From contig CBDCVY010000013.1 of NCBI GenBank assembly GCA_965223245.1, forward strand, positions 3,938,952 to 4,002,951: a stretch of 64,000 bases of DNA, given 5' to 3'. The notes beneath the pieces were generated by a model that saw only the letters and a program-made list of their open reading frames with translations, did not search any database and was not told the DNA's origin. The first letter of the stretch is position 1; the number at the start of each line of letters is the position of its first letter. The stretch is from CBDCVY01 sp965223245. Its GTDB lineage: Bacteria; Nitrospinota; Nitrospinia; Nitrospinales; Nitrospinaceae. The position numbers and the translations under genes are program-made. Of the stretch, positions 16,650 to 25,920 are shown piece after piece.

Positions 16650-18209
16650 ATGAAAGTAGGGATTCCAAAAGAAGTCCATGCTGGCGAAAAACGGGTTGCT
16701 GTAACCCCTGAAGTTGCCAGCCAACTTATCAAATTAGGTTTTGAAGTCTCCATAGAATCCAGTGCTGGTTTGGAGGCAAAGTTTTCTGATTCTGCATATA
16801 CTGAGGTCGGAGTCAGTGTTGTAGAAGGTACGAAGGCTATTTGGGAAAATAGTGATATTGTTTTGAAAGTCCGATCCCCGGAATTTCATCCGGTTCTTAA
16901 TATAGAGGAAGTGGATTTATTGCGAGAGGGTCAAATCTTAATCACTTTTCTTTGGCCGGCCCAAAACCCTGAGCTATTGAAAAAATTAGCTGAGAAAAAA
17001 GTAACGGCCATTGCGATGGACAGTGTTCCTAGGATTTCTCGTGCACAAAAACTGGATGCACTCAGCTCGATGGCAAACATAGCCGGGTATCGGGCGGTGG
17101 TTGAAGCTGCTCAACACTTCGGTCGGTTTTTTACAGGGCAGATCACTGCTGCAGGAAAAATTCCTCCGGCTAAAGTTATGATTATAGGGGCTGGCGTTGC
17201 TGGATTGGCCGCTATCGGCGCAGCAAAAAGTATGGGAGCGATTGTAAGAGCGTTTGATACAAGACCTGAAGTTAAAGAGCAGGTTGAAAGTATGGATGCC
17301 GAATTTCTGGAACTCGATTTTGAAGAAGAGGGTTCCGGTACCGGCGGTTATGCCAAGGTGATGAGTAAGGAATTCATTGAAGCAGAAATGAAGCTATTCG
17401 CGGAACAAGCTGAAGAAGTAGACATTATTATTACTACGGCATTGATTCCCGGTAAACCGGCTCCCAAACTCATTACGGCAGATATGGTTGCCTCAATGAA
17501 AGATGGAAGTGTGATTGTTGATCTTGCAGCTGAGCAGGGTGGGAATTGTGAATTAACTGAAGCTGAAAAAATAGTCAACGTTCATGGAGTTTCCATCATT
17601 GGTTATACAGATTTGCCTAGCCGCTTAGCCACTCAATCAAGTCAACTATATGGCACCAATTTGCGACACCTTTTAACAGACATGTGTCCCGAAAAAGATG
17701 GCAATGTAGTGGTAGATATGGAAGACGAAGTAGTACGGGGTGCTACTGTTGTTAAGGACGGGGAAATCACCTGGCCTCCTCCGGCACCTAAATTGTCCGC
17801 AGCTCCAGCTAAACCTACTGAGACCTCTAAACCTGTAGAAGCCTCTGAGCCGGTGGAAGAAAAGCCCTCTGTCTTAGGGCCCGCTCTTACGTTTGGAATA
17901 GGAGCCATAGTGTTGTTAGGTTTAGGGGCTGTCGCTCCCGCATCTTTTATGACCCATTTCACCGTATTTGTATTGGCTTGTTTTGTAGGATATATGGTGA
18001 TTTGGAATGTCACAGCAGCCTTACATACTCCTCTAATGAGTGTGACCAATGCAATCAGTAGCATTATCATTATCGGGGCATTGCTTCAGATAAGTTCTCC
18101 GGAAGGTTTAATCATGTGGCTGGCGGGGCTGGCTATATTAATCACAGCAATTAACATTACGGGCGGGTTCGCGGTAACGCGACGTATGCTTGAAATGTTT
18201 CGCAAGTAG
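16650..18209 (+). CDS. pntA: proton-translocating NAD(P) transhydrogenase, alpha subunit
   Basis: 519 aa, the fused single-chain alpha subunit found in E. coli-type enzymes. Domain I (about 1-375, NADH-binding) opens with MKVGIPKEVHAGEKRVAVTPE and holds the Rossmann loop GAGVAGLAAIGAAKSMGA and the mobile-loop region GYTDLPSRLATQSSQLYGTN. A Pro/Ala/Glu-rich linker (about 380-410) joins it to four membrane helices of domain II. The complex uses the proton gradient to drive NADPH formation from NADH. The pntB gene follows after 11 bases, and a promoter is visible at 16574-16601. Confidence 0.96.
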   Translation: MKVGIPKEVHAGEKRVAVTPEVASQLIKLGFEVSIESSAGLEAKFSDSAYTEVGVSVVEGTKAIWENSDIVLKVRSPEFHPVLNIEEVDLLREGQILITFLWPAQNPELLKKLAEKKVTAIAMDSVPRISRAQKLDALSSMANIAGYRAVVEAAQHFGRFFTGQITAAGKIPPAKVMIIGAGVAGLAAIGAAKSMGAIVRAFDTRPEVKEQVESMDAEFLELDFEEEGSGTGGYAKVMSKEFIEAEMKLFAEQAEEVDIIITTALIPGKPAPKLITADMVASMKDGSVIVDLAAEQGGNCELTEAEKIVNVHGVSIIGYTDLPSRLATQSSQLYGTNLRHLLTDMCPEKDGNVVVDMEDEVVRGATVVKDGEITWPPPAPKLSAAPAKPTETSKPVEASEPVEEKPSVLGPALTFGIGAIVLLGLGAVAPASFMTHFTVFVLACFVGYMVIWNVTAALHTPLMSVTNAISSIIIIGALLQISSPEGLIMWLAGLAILITAINITGGFAVTRRMLEMFRK

Positions 18210-18220
18210 GAGGCGATTAG

Positions 18221-19612
18221 ATGAATCAAGGAATCGTAACCGTCTCTTATATAGGGGCGACCATTTTATTTATTTTGGCTTTAGGTGGTCTGAGTAATCA
18301 GGAAACAGCTCGTCGTGGAAATTTATACGGCATTATTGGAATGGCCATTGCGCTGATTGTTACTATCGCAGGGGTCACCGCAAATTTTGGAATTCTTATT
18401 GTTGGATTATTAGCTGGAGCCAGCATTGGGTTAGTTTTAGCCAAACGTGTTCAAATGACAGAAATGCCGGAGTTGGTGGCTATATTGCACAGCCTGGTCG
18501 GGATGGCTGCTGTTCTTGTAGGGTATGCCAACTTTATGGACCATTCATCTCCTTTGGTAGGGGTAGAGAAAACAATTCATGATATTGAAACTTATCTTGG
18601 AATTCTAATAGGTGCCATCACTTTTTCTGGTTCAGTTATTGCCTTTGGGAAACTCAGTGGGAAAATAGGGGGCAACCCAGTATTGTTGCCTGCCAGGCAT
18701 TGGCTCAATTTAGGTTTACTGATTATAACTATTTACTACTGTAAAGTGTTTGTTGACGAATCTGCTGTTGGCGGTGGTCTCATGCCTCTTGGCATTATGA
18801 CTGTAATCGCTCTGCTATTTGGGATTCATATGGTTATGGCTATTGGTGGGGCCGATATGCCCGTTGTTGTTTCCATGTTGAATAGTTATTCAGGGTGGGC
18901 AGCTTCCGCGACCGGGTTTATGCTTAATAATGATTTACTGATAGTTACAGGGGCTTTGGTTGGTAGTAGTGGTGCTATTCTGAGTTACATTATGTGCCGA
19001 GCCATGAACCGTAAATTTTTATCTGTAATTGCGGGTGGTTTTGGTACAACAACAGGAAGTTCATCTTCAGCTACCGCGGGAGAGCAAGGGGAAGTTGTGG
19101 CATTAGAGGCCCCTGAAGTGGCGGACCTGCTTTTAGAGGCTAAAGAGGTCATGATTATTCCTGGTTATGGGATGGCTGTTGCTCAAGCTCAGCATATTGT
19201 TTGCGAAATCACCAAAGCGCTTAGAAAGAAAAAAGTAAATGTGCGATTTGGCATCCATCCTGTTGCAGGGCGTATGCCGGGTCACATGAACGTTCTCTTG
19301 GCAGAAGCAAAGGTTCCCTATGACATTGTTTATGAAATGGATGAAATCAATGATGATTTTCCTAATATTGATGTTTCTATAGTCATTGGTGCAAATGATA
19401 TTGTTAATCCCTCGGCACAAGATGAACCTGATAGTCCCATTGCCGGCATGCCAGTCCTTGAAGTGTGGAAAGGAAAAATTACTATAGTTTTGAAAAGAGG
19501 TATGGCAACGGGTTATGCAGGTGTACAGAACCCGTTATTTTTCAAAGAAAACACTCGCATGCTTTTTGGGGACGCTAAAACCAGTCTGGATGCCGTTTTT
19601 AAAGAGCTTTAA
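18221..19612 (+). CDS. pntB: proton-translocating NAD(P) transhydrogenase, beta subunit
   Basis: 463 aa. The N-terminal half is about nine membrane helices of domain II, with the conserved ADMPVVVSMLNSYSGWAA segment near the proton path. The C-terminal soluble domain III binds NADP(H): IIPGYGMAVAQAQ, HPVAGRMPGHMNVLLAEA and IGANDIVNPSAQDEPDSPIAG are textbook. A linker of Ser/Thr/Gly (about 268-285) separates them. It pairs with pntA, 11 bases upstream, with AGGAGG-type sequence (TAGGAGGCG) at its start. No third gene is attached. Confidence 0.97.
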   Translation: MNQGIVTVSYIGATILFILALGGLSNQETARRGNLYGIIGMAIALIVTIAGVTANFGILIVGLLAGASIGLVLAKRVQMTEMPELVAILHSLVGMAAVLVGYANFMDHSSPLVGVEKTIHDIETYLGILIGAITFSGSVIAFGKLSGKIGGNPVLLPARHWLNLGLLIITIYYCKVFVDESAVGGGLMPLGIMTVIALLFGIHMVMAIGGADMPVVVSMLNSYSGWAASATGFMLNNDLLIVTGALVGSSGAILSYIMCRAMNRKFLSVIAGGFGTTTGSSSSATAGEQGEVVALEAPEVADLLLEAKEVMIIPGYGMAVAQAQHIVCEITKALRKKKVNVRFGIHPVAGRMPGHMNVLLAEAKVPYDIVYEMDEINDDFPNIDVSIVIGANDIVNPSAQDEPDSPIAGMPVLEVWKGKITIVLKRGMATGYAGVQNPLFFKENTRMLFGDAKTSLDAVFKEL

Positions 19613-19802
19613 AAAATAAATTTTTTTACAGGAAAAATGTCATGGAGGACATTGTACCTGTAATTTGAAATTGAAATAACCCTTCCTACTGTAGCTACAT
19701 AAAATCATAAAAATCTTTTCTTGCCTGATTGTAGTTTTAAATTTCTAATTCCTTAATTCTTCTTAAAAGGCCTAAGCTCCAAATGTAGTATCATGACCTT
19801 AT

Positions 19803-20111
19803 ATGGTTCAAAAGAATAATATTTATTTAGGTATGTTTTTACTTGGCCTTACTGGTGTGATGATTGGGTGGGTCGTTGAAAGCCCATTTTTATCTGTGGT
19901 TGCTGGTGCCTTAGGAGCTGGGGTTGGTGGACTGCTAGGTTGGCTTGGGGGCAAAAGGTATTTGATCACTATTTGTTTGGGTGTGGTGATCGGAACCGCA
20001 CTTGGATACCAAACCGGGGACCGGGATATTTTGATTATGGCGGCAGGGTCGGGAGGCGCGATAGCCGGATTTCTTGCCAATTTTATTGAATTGTTTGTTT
20101 CAAAAAAATGA
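19803..20111 (+). CDS. small glycine-rich membrane protein
   Basis: 102 aa, not recognised as a named family. About four hydrophobic segments, rich in Gly (GALGAGVGGLLGWLGG, GSGGAIAGF), resemble glycine-zipper helices that pack tightly or oligomerise. It begins MVQKNNIYLG and ends in a basic VSKK. Its stop overlaps the start of the FGE-like gene by 4 bases (ATGA), implying coupled translation and perhaps a membrane platform for that protein. Confidence that it is real is good because of the overlap and consistent hydrophobic pattern. Confidence 0.62.
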   Translation: MVQKNNIYLGMFLLGLTGVMIGWVVESPFLSVVAGALGAGVGGLLGWLGGKRYLITICLGVVIGTALGYQTGDRDILIMAAGSGGAIAGFLANFIELFVSKK

Positions 20112-20830
20112 ATACAATTCTTTGTAAAATCCTTACCTTAGTACCTTTAGGTTTCTTCCTGATTGTTTTTGGGTTTTGCCATTCAATGGCTCAAACCAAT
20201 GGTATGGTCAAAATTCACGCTGGTGAATTTTTGATGGGATCAGAAGAGTCTGAAGATGAATTTCCTCACCATGTTTTTGTTTCCGAGTTTTGGATAGATA
20301 TTTACGAGGTTACGCAAAAGCAATTTCAACAAGTAATGGGAGATAATCCTTCGGATTTTTATGGGGAGACTTTACCTGTGGATCAGGTAACGTGGTTTGA
20401 AGCGAGAGACTATTGTCAAACAATTAATAAACGACTTCCCACCGAAGCTGAATGGGAAAAAGCGGCACGAGCAGGAACCTCGACTCGTTATTACTGGGGA
20501 GACAAAATTTTAAATGATTTTGCATGGTATTGGGATAACTCAGAGAAAGTAACACATCCTGTGGGACAAAAAAAACCAAATGTCTTTGGTTTGTATGACA
20601 TGCTTGGCAATGTGTGGGAGTGGACAGGCGATTTTTATATAGATAATTATTATCAAGATAGTCCTAAAAAAGATCCAAAAGGACCTTTTGCAAGCAAATA
20701 CCGAAGTATTAGAGGTGGCTCCTGGCGCGACCTAGCAAGTTTCCTCCGTACCTCACGTCGCAATTACGAACTTCCTTCGGCGCGACTCAACCATATTGGG
20801 TTTCGCTGTGTCAAATCAAGCTTAAAATAA
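20108..20830 (+). CDS. exported FGE-sulfatase (SUMF1) domain protein, lacks catalytic Cys
   Basis: 240 aa. The signal peptide spans about residues 1-29 (ILTLVPLGFFLIVFGFCHSMAQ). The SUMF1 domain starts at MVKIHAGEFLMGS and includes FWIDIYEVTQKQFQQVMG, KRLPTEAEWEKAARAG, YYWGDK, LGNVWEWTGDFY and SIRGGSWRDLASFLRTSRR. As in its two paralogs here, there is no Cys after RGGSW, so sulfatase activation is improbable; this compact version is closest to the minimal fold. It follows the glycine-rich membrane protein with a 4-base overlap. Expected location is the periplasm or outer face. Confidence 0.86.
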   Translation: MNTILCKILTLVPLGFFLIVFGFCHSMAQTNGMVKIHAGEFLMGSEESEDEFPHHVFVSEFWIDIYEVTQKQFQQVMGDNPSDFYGETLPVDQVTWFEARDYCQTINKRLPTEAEWEKAARAGTSTRYYWGDKILNDFAWYWDNSEKVTHPVGQKKPNVFGLYDMLGNVWEWTGDFYIDNYYQDSPKKDPKGPFASKYRSIRGGSWRDLASFLRTSRRNYELPSARLNHIGFRCVKSSLK

Positions 20831-20841
20831 ACTGGGTTTGG

Positions 20842-21831
20842 TTAAAATAATCCTTGTTGCTGATAAAGGTGGCCAACAAAGTCGCTATAGCCGTTGAGAT
20901 ATTGGGTGAAGCGTTCGTTTTCTGTACCTATTAGTTTTTCCAGGGTTTGTGGCCAACGGGGATGTGGAATTTTAGGGTTAACATTAGCAGTAAAATCATA
21001 TTCGTGCGGTATCAAGGTATTCCAAAAAGTTTCCGGCTTGTAATCTACCAGTTCAATTTTTTGGATTCCTTTAATATTTTTAAATCCATATTTCCATGGC
21101 ACTACTAATCGGATAGGTGCACCGTGTTGTTTGGGAAGAGGATGGCCATAAATACCGGTAGCTAATAAAGTTAACTCGTTTGCCGCTTCCTTTACGGTCA
21201 GTGCTTCGGTGTAAGGCCAGGGTTGCCAAAATGCCAGCTGAGCTTGAGCGGTGAAGGGTTCATGAAAAGAAGTGAACTTTACATAAGTGGCTTTCGATAA
21301 AGGTTCCACGACATCCAATAAAGCTTTTAAAGGAAACCCTGTCCAGGGAACTGCCATTGCCCAGGCTTCCACACAACGCAACCGGTAAAACCGTTCTTCT
21401 AGAGTGAATAACTTGAGGAAATCATCTATGTCAAAAGTTCTTGGTTTATTCACTAACCCTGTCACTTCCACTTTCCAAGGACGTGTGCTTAATGCTTGAG
21501 CATGATGATGTACATCCTCTTTAGTTTCGCTAAACTCATAATAGTTATTGTAATTGGCCGCAATGGTTTCTTGAGTTAACTCTCGATCCATTTTGTATTT
21601 GGTAACACGCTTTGCAGGGTACAATTTCTTTTCTAAAGGAGTGAGGTTTAATTCAGGACGTTGGTTGATTACGGCTTCGGAGCCTGGTGTGCAGCCATAA
21701 AGTAAGTTTCCTGAAAGAATGCTAACCCAACCTGCGGTTTTTAAAAACTCACGTCGATTCAAGAATATGGATTCTGGAGTGATTTCGTTTTCTGGAATTT
21801 CCCAATCGTTAGGGATATGTATATGACTCAT
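20842..21831 (-). CDS. msrP: protein-methionine-sulfoxide reductase catalytic subunit (MsrP/YedY)
   Basis: 329 aa periplasmic molybdoenzyme that repairs oxidised methionines. A Tat signal NRREFLKTAG begins at about residue 26, unusually far in, as is common for this family. The molybdopterin-ligating Cys is in YRLRCVEAWAMAVPWTGF, and PLPKQHGAPIRLVVPWKYGFKNIKGI is the conserved cofactor-binding stretch. It ends at a typical family length. The membrane heme partner MsrQ is not adjacent, so electrons may come from another quinol or cytochrome route. It is downstream of cutA (35 bases). Confidence 0.92.
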   Translation of the reverse strand: MSHIHIPNDWEIPENEITPESIFLNRREFLKTAGWVSILSGNLLYGCTPGSEAVINQRPELNLTPLEKKLYPAKRVTKYKMDRELTQETIAANYNNYYEFSETKEDVHHHAQALSTRPWKVEVTGLVNKPRTFDIDDFLKLFTLEERFYRLRCVEAWAMAVPWTGFPLKALLDVVEPLSKATYVKFTSFHEPFTAQAQLAFWQPWPYTEALTVKEAANELTLLATGIYGHPLPKQHGAPIRLVVPWKYGFKNIKGIQKIELVDYKPETFWNTLIPHEYDFTANVNPKIPHPRWPQTLEKLIGTENERFTQYLNGYSDFVGHLYQQQGLF

Positions 21832-21865
21832 GGTATTTAATTAAATAGTTTTTCAATATTGTGAG

Positions 21866-22192
21866 TTATTTTTTTTGAACCCAATTATTTATACTCTGTA
21901 TATAAGAATCTAAACCATCTACGATAGGTATTGCTATTACTTCAGGAACGTCATAACTATGATTTATCTCGATCCATTGCTTTAAATCTTCAAATCGACT
22001 AGCCCGAGTTTTTACAATTAATAAAAATTCCTTATCTACACATAATTTGCCTTCCCAAAAATACGTTGACTGTATTCCTGGTACAGAGTTAACACAAAAA
22101 GCCAGTTTAGATTCAACCAAACCGCGGCTAAGTTTGTCCACCTCTTCTTGCGAATCGGTTGTGATTAATACGACAATATGTTCTGCCTTCAT
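21866..22192 (-). CDS. cutA: divalent-cation tolerance protein CutA
   Basis: 108 aa, the full length of this small trimeric protein. Conserved pieces are VVLITTDSQEEVDKLSRGLVESKLAFCVN, PGIQSTYFWEGKLCVDKEFLLIVKT and HSYDVPEVIAIPIVDG. The family is linked to copper tolerance in E. coli, though its exact biochemical role is unsettled. AAAGG lies ahead of its ATG. It sits 12 bases downstream of the YqaA-like gene and 35 upstream of msrP, so the three could be one envelope/metal-stress operon. Confidence 0.92.
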   Translation of the reverse strand: MKAEHIVVLITTDSQEEVDKLSRGLVESKLAFCVNSVPGIQSTYFWEGKLCVDKEFLLIVKTRASRFEDLKQWIEINHSYDVPEVIAIPIVDGLDSYIQSINNWVQKK

Positions 22193-22204
22193 AAAGACCT
22201 TTAT

Positions 22205-22786
22205 TTAAAGAATGTATTTTAACAATATAAAACCAAATACCAATAGGACAAAAAATAAGATACTAAGAAGATTGAAATATTTATCTATATAACTCTTAAT
22301 GGTGGGGCCAAATTTGTATAACAAAATGGCAATTATAAAAAATCGTAAGGACCGGCTGACAGCGGAAGCTAAAACAAAAATAGGAAAATTAATTTTAAAT
22401 GCTCCTGCTGCTAATGTGAATACTTTATAAGGAAGTGGTGTGAAACCCGCGGCAGCAACTGCCCAGGCATTATATTTATCATACCAACTCCCAATCTTAT
22501 CGAACTTTTCTTGGAAGTGATAAAACTCAACTATTCTGTTACCCACCAAGTCCATAAACTGCCAACCCAGTAGATATCCGAACATACCACCAAAAACAGA
22601 AGCAATGGAGCAAACGAATGCAAACTTAAACCACCGTGTTGGTACAGCAATGGTCATAGCAATCAAAAGTACATCGGGAGGTATAGGAAAAAATGAGGAC
22701 TCGGCAAAAGAAATAATAGCTAAAGCAGGGAGTGCATGCGGAGTTGCGGACCAGTGAATGACCCAGTCGTAAGTTTTTCTTAGCAT
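22205..22786 (-). CDS. YqaA-family (DedA/VTT-type) membrane protein
   Basis: 193 aa with about five hydrophobic segments. The DedA/VTT hallmarks are FAESSFFPIPPDVLLIAMTI early on, GGMFGYLLGWQF, and AAAGFTPLPYKVFTLAAGAF, the last being the re-entrant loop motif F-x-P-x-P. Members of this superfamily are implicated in lipid flipping or in membrane homeostasis; YqaA itself is uncharacterised. AAAGGAA is placed correctly upstream of the ATG. First gene of a likely operon with cutA and msrP. Confidence 0.85.
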   Translation of the reverse strand: MLRKTYDWVIHWSATPHALPALAIISFAESSFFPIPPDVLLIAMTIAVPTRWFKFAFVCSIASVFGGMFGYLLGWQFMDLVGNRIVEFYHFQEKFDKIGSWYDKYNAWAVAAAGFTPLPYKVFTLAAGAFKINFPIFVLASAVSRSLRFFIIAILLYKFGPTIKSYIDKYFNLLSILFFVLLVFGFILLKYIL

Positions 22787-22942
22787 AAATTCCTTTCACA
22801 GGACAATGTCCAAAGATGACTCCGGAGTGGCAGTAAAAAACTCCTAAGGGGGTTTCATAATGAAGTGTCACTTAGACAAGTAAATAAAATTCAAAACGCA
22901 GGTAGCATGACCAGAAAAAATATTTGAGGCACTCTTAATAGT

Positions 22943-25408
22943 TTACAGTAAATTTTGCGGATCGACATCAAGTGTGATCTTTATTTTTTTAGAAAATCCT
23001 TTTTTCTTTGAAAAAGATTCTTGGAACTTCTTCAAAAAATTTTGAAGTATATGTGATTCGGGTGAGCGTAAGATAAGATGCCATCTAAATTTATTGTTTA
23101 AACGGTAAAGAGCTGCTCGTGACGGACCTAGTAACTCTACCTCAGGGAATTTAGCCAGGTTTTCAACAGCCACTTTCTTTAAAGACGTCACAGTGGCTTC
23201 CCCAGTAGCCTCATCTTCACTTTCAACTTCGATTCCCGTTAAATGAGTGAAGGGTGGAAACTGCAGGCGTTGGCGCATTTGAATTTCATTGTTAAAGAAA
23301 GTGGTGTAGTCGTGATCTTTAACCCAATCTAATACAGGATGGCTTGGGTCATGTGCCTGAATAATTACATGGCCAGGAACTTTTCCGCGACCTGCCCGTC
23401 CTCCTACTTGTGTTAAAAGTTGAAAGGACCGCTCGGAGGATCGAAAATCTGGGATGTGTAAAGAAATGTCTGCATAAACCACTCCCACCAAGGTGACGTT
23501 CGGAAAGTCATGGCCTTTGGTGATCATTTGTGTGCCAATTAAAATATCAATTTTTCCTGAATTCATTTCTCGATACATTTTTTTGAATGTATGAGGTTGG
23601 CGGACTGTATCCCTATCTAATCGTGCCACTTTTGCTTCCGGAAAACTCAACAGGGTTTCTTCTTCTAGTTTTTGCGTTCCAAAACCGCTAAACCGAATCA
23701 CTTCGCCTTCACAAGATTTGCAGCCTCTTGGCATTACTGTGGAAAAGTTGCAATAATGGCATAGGAGTAAATTTGCATTGCCATGAAATGTTAAGGAGAC
23801 ACTGCAATTCGGGCAGTCATATACATAACCACATTTGCGGCAAAGTAAATAGTTGGCAGTCCCTCGTCGATTCAGAAATAAAAAAACTTGTTCCTTTCGC
23901 TCCAAGCGATCGCGAATGGCTTTTCTAAGTGGAAGAGATAATATCGAAAAGTTTTTTGCTTCTTTCCGTTCCTTTCTCATGTCGATTAATTGAACAGTTG
24001 GGAGTAACCTATCACCCACTCTTTTAGTCAGTGAAAAGTAAAGATAGTCTTCCGTGTCAGCACGGAATCGGGATTCTAATGACGGAGTGGCCGACCCTAA
24101 AATAACCAAAGCATTATGATGTTTTGCTCTTAAAATAGCTGCTTCTCGAGCATGGTAACGCGGGGAAGTGTCCTGCTTATAGGAGTTGTCGTGTTCTTCA
24201 TCGATTACGATGACTCCTATATTTTCAAAAGGAGCGAAGATTGCTGATCGTGCCCCTACGACAATGGATACTTTCTTTTTTCTGATTTTCTCCCATTCCA
24301 AATAGCGTTCTACCTGTGTCAAACCACTATGGAGAATCGCCACCTGATAACCAAATCGCTTTTGAAATCGAGTGACTGTTTGTGGAGTTAATGAAATTTC
24401 AGGGACTAACATGATTGCAGTTCTGCCCATTTTTAAAGCAAGTTGAATGCTACGCAGGTAAATTTCGGTTTTACCACTGCCTGTGACTCCATGGAGAAGG
24501 GCGGTTTTGTGTTCTTGTCTTTGGACAATTTTCTTTAATTGCAAAAAGACTTCTTCTTGTTCTTGAGTAAAGGGAGGAGGTAACTCAGGGAAATGTTCTT
24601 CGGAGGAATTCTTGGTTTGCATTTGCCGCGATTTTTTTTTTGAAATGGTACTAACCAGTTTCTTTTCTCTTAACTGCTTTAAAGGGCCTGCATATTTTGG
24701 AAACCGTTCTTTTAATTCTTCAAGAGATTTTTCACCCTCCAGTAAGTATAAGAATATTTCCTTTTGTTTTGGACTGCGTTTGAAAAGATCATCTATTTTT
24801 TCTGGTGAAAGGGTTTTTGTGTTTGGCTGTATAACTTTTTCTTGAAGATACTGAATGGAGCGTCGTTTGGTTTCTGCCCTTCCAGTGATAAGCCCAGCTT
24901 CTTGGGCTTCTGCGAGAGTGTGCGCTTTAAATCCCGTTTTGAGTTGACTTTTTATTTGTCGACGATTTAAAGGTTTGTTACTGTGGAGCGTTTTTAAAAG
25001 TTTTAAAACATTACCGGACACTTGCTGATTGAGCAAAGAGGTGGAACCTTTGCCGGTGATTTCAAAAACCTCGTGTATCTCATCATCCATTCCTGCGGGA
25101 AGAGCTGCGCGAATGGCCTCACCCCAGCCTGCCTGATAGTAATTGGCTAAATGTTGAGTAAGATCTAAAATTTCTTGAGGAAGCACTGGTTTTAGATCTG
25201 GTAGATCCGAAATAGACTTTAAGCTGTATTTGGGATCATAAGTATTGGTGAATCCAATAACATATCCGGTCAATTGTCTAGGGCCAAAAGGCGCTAACAC
25301 CCGCATCCCTACGGAAAGTTTTCCTACAAAGGATTCAGGGATTTTGTAAGTAAAGGGTTCCTTAAGAGGAAGATTAAAGACTATTTGTGCATAAGAAGGA
25401 TTGGACAT
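22943..25408 (-). CDS. priA: primosomal replication restart helicase PriA
   Basis: 821 aa from ATG 25408; a TTG seven codons upstream extends the frame, but the protein naturally begins SNPSYAQIVFNLPL as in other PriA. It has an N-terminal 3' DNA-binding domain (FGPRQLTGYVIGF), a winged-helix region, and a superfamily 2 helicase with Walker A GVTGSGKTEIY and DEEH box (IVIDEEHDNSYKQD). The zinc module holds eight Cys in four pairs (CRKCGY, CPNC, CHYC, CKSC). Later motifs include QMITKGHDFPNVTLVGV and GGRAGRG. It restarts stalled forks by loading the replicative helicase. Monocistronic by appearance. Confidence 0.95.
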   Translation of the reverse strand: MSNPSYAQIVFNLPLKEPFTYKIPESFVGKLSVGMRVLAPFGPRQLTGYVIGFTNTYDPKYSLKSISDLPDLKPVLPQEILDLTQHLANYYQAGWGEAIRAALPAGMDDEIHEVFEITGKGSTSLLNQQVSGNVLKLLKTLHSNKPLNRRQIKSQLKTGFKAHTLAEAQEAGLITGRAETKRRSIQYLQEKVIQPNTKTLSPEKIDDLFKRSPKQKEIFLYLLEGEKSLEELKERFPKYAGPLKQLREKKLVSTISKKKSRQMQTKNSSEEHFPELPPPFTQEQEEVFLQLKKIVQRQEHKTALLHGVTGSGKTEIYLRSIQLALKMGRTAIMLVPEISLTPQTVTRFQKRFGYQVAILHSGLTQVERYLEWEKIRKKKVSIVVGARSAIFAPFENIGVIVIDEEHDNSYKQDTSPRYHAREAAILRAKHHNALVILGSATPSLESRFRADTEDYLYFSLTKRVGDRLLPTVQLIDMRKERKEAKNFSILSLPLRKAIRDRLERKEQVFLFLNRRGTANYLLCRKCGYVYDCPNCSVSLTFHGNANLLLCHYCNFSTVMPRGCKSCEGEVIRFSGFGTQKLEEETLLSFPEAKVARLDRDTVRQPHTFKKMYREMNSGKIDILIGTQMITKGHDFPNVTLVGVVYADISLHIPDFRSSERSFQLLTQVGGRAGRGKVPGHVIIQAHDPSHPVLDWVKDHDYTTFFNNEIQMRQRLQFPPFTHLTGIEVESEDEATGEATVTSLKKVAVENLAKFPEVELLGPSRAALYRLNNKFRWHLILRSPESHILQNFLKKFQESFSKKKGFSKKIKITLDVDPQNLL

Positions 25409-25641
25409 GGAGGCTTTTAAATATACCAATTAATTATTAAGGAGCAACATACGTGAAAAAAATTATAACTCAATAATTAATGATTTAATGCTATTAAACG
25501 TTGGGAAGGACCAAATTAAATGAGCTTCAGTTAGAATAAATTTTCAGTGTGTAGAAAAATGGTTTATTAGTTAGGCTGCTTGATTTTAAAGGTGAAGTAT
25601 AGATTGTAATAATTCTATTCGGAAATGAGTATAAGAAAGCG

Positions 25642-25670
25642 TTGACACTGAAACATTTTTCATTTAATTT
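25642..25670 (+). promoter_or_regulatory. sigma70-type promoter for the 59-aa protein gene
   Basis: TTGACA (25642-25647), a perfect -35 box, is followed by a 17-base spacer and TAATTT (25665-25670). It lies about 63 bases ahead of ATG 25733, the only plus-strand gene in this gap. Confidence 0.55.
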
Positions 25671-25732
25671 CTCCAGTTGGATCCAATAAAAAGGTTCAAC
25701 CTGAAAAAGAACATTTCTAGAAGAGGTGGGGT

Positions 25733-25912
25733 ATGAAAGCTGGAGATAAAATTACAATTAATTTTGCCGGTAAGAAAAAAGAGGCTATGGTTTATAAATT
25801 GTTCCCGAAGACCGTATATCTAAAGGTGGATTTTGAGCGGGACAAGGGAAAAATTGTAAAACGAAAATTGAGTGCTTTAGAAACCAGTAAAAAAAAGAAA
25901 GCTAAAAAATAA
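25733..25912 (+). CDS. 59-aa basic SH3-barrel-like protein
   Basis: A small gene in the gap between priA and the parvulin gene. ATG 25733 has the strong ribosome site GAGGTGGGG just ahead, and a consensus promoter lies upstream. The product begins MKAGDKITINFAGKKKEA, continues with alternating strand-like segments (MVYKLFPKTVYLKVDF, GKIVKRKLSALE) and ends in a run of lysines. The pattern of short strands after a GDK turn suggests a KOW/SH3-like small barrel that could bind nucleic acid, but this is inference. It has a well-defined promoter, so is probably expressed as its own unit. Confidence 0.62.
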   Translation: MKAGDKITINFAGKKKEAMVYKLFPKTVYLKVDFERDKGKIVKRKLSALETSKKKKAKK

Positions 25913-25920
25913 TTTGGTAT

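Noticed and set aside
17642..18070. 142-aa minus-strand open frame inside pntA
   Set aside because: Shadow of the pntA linker and membrane region; pntA is certain and this frame has no ribosome site.
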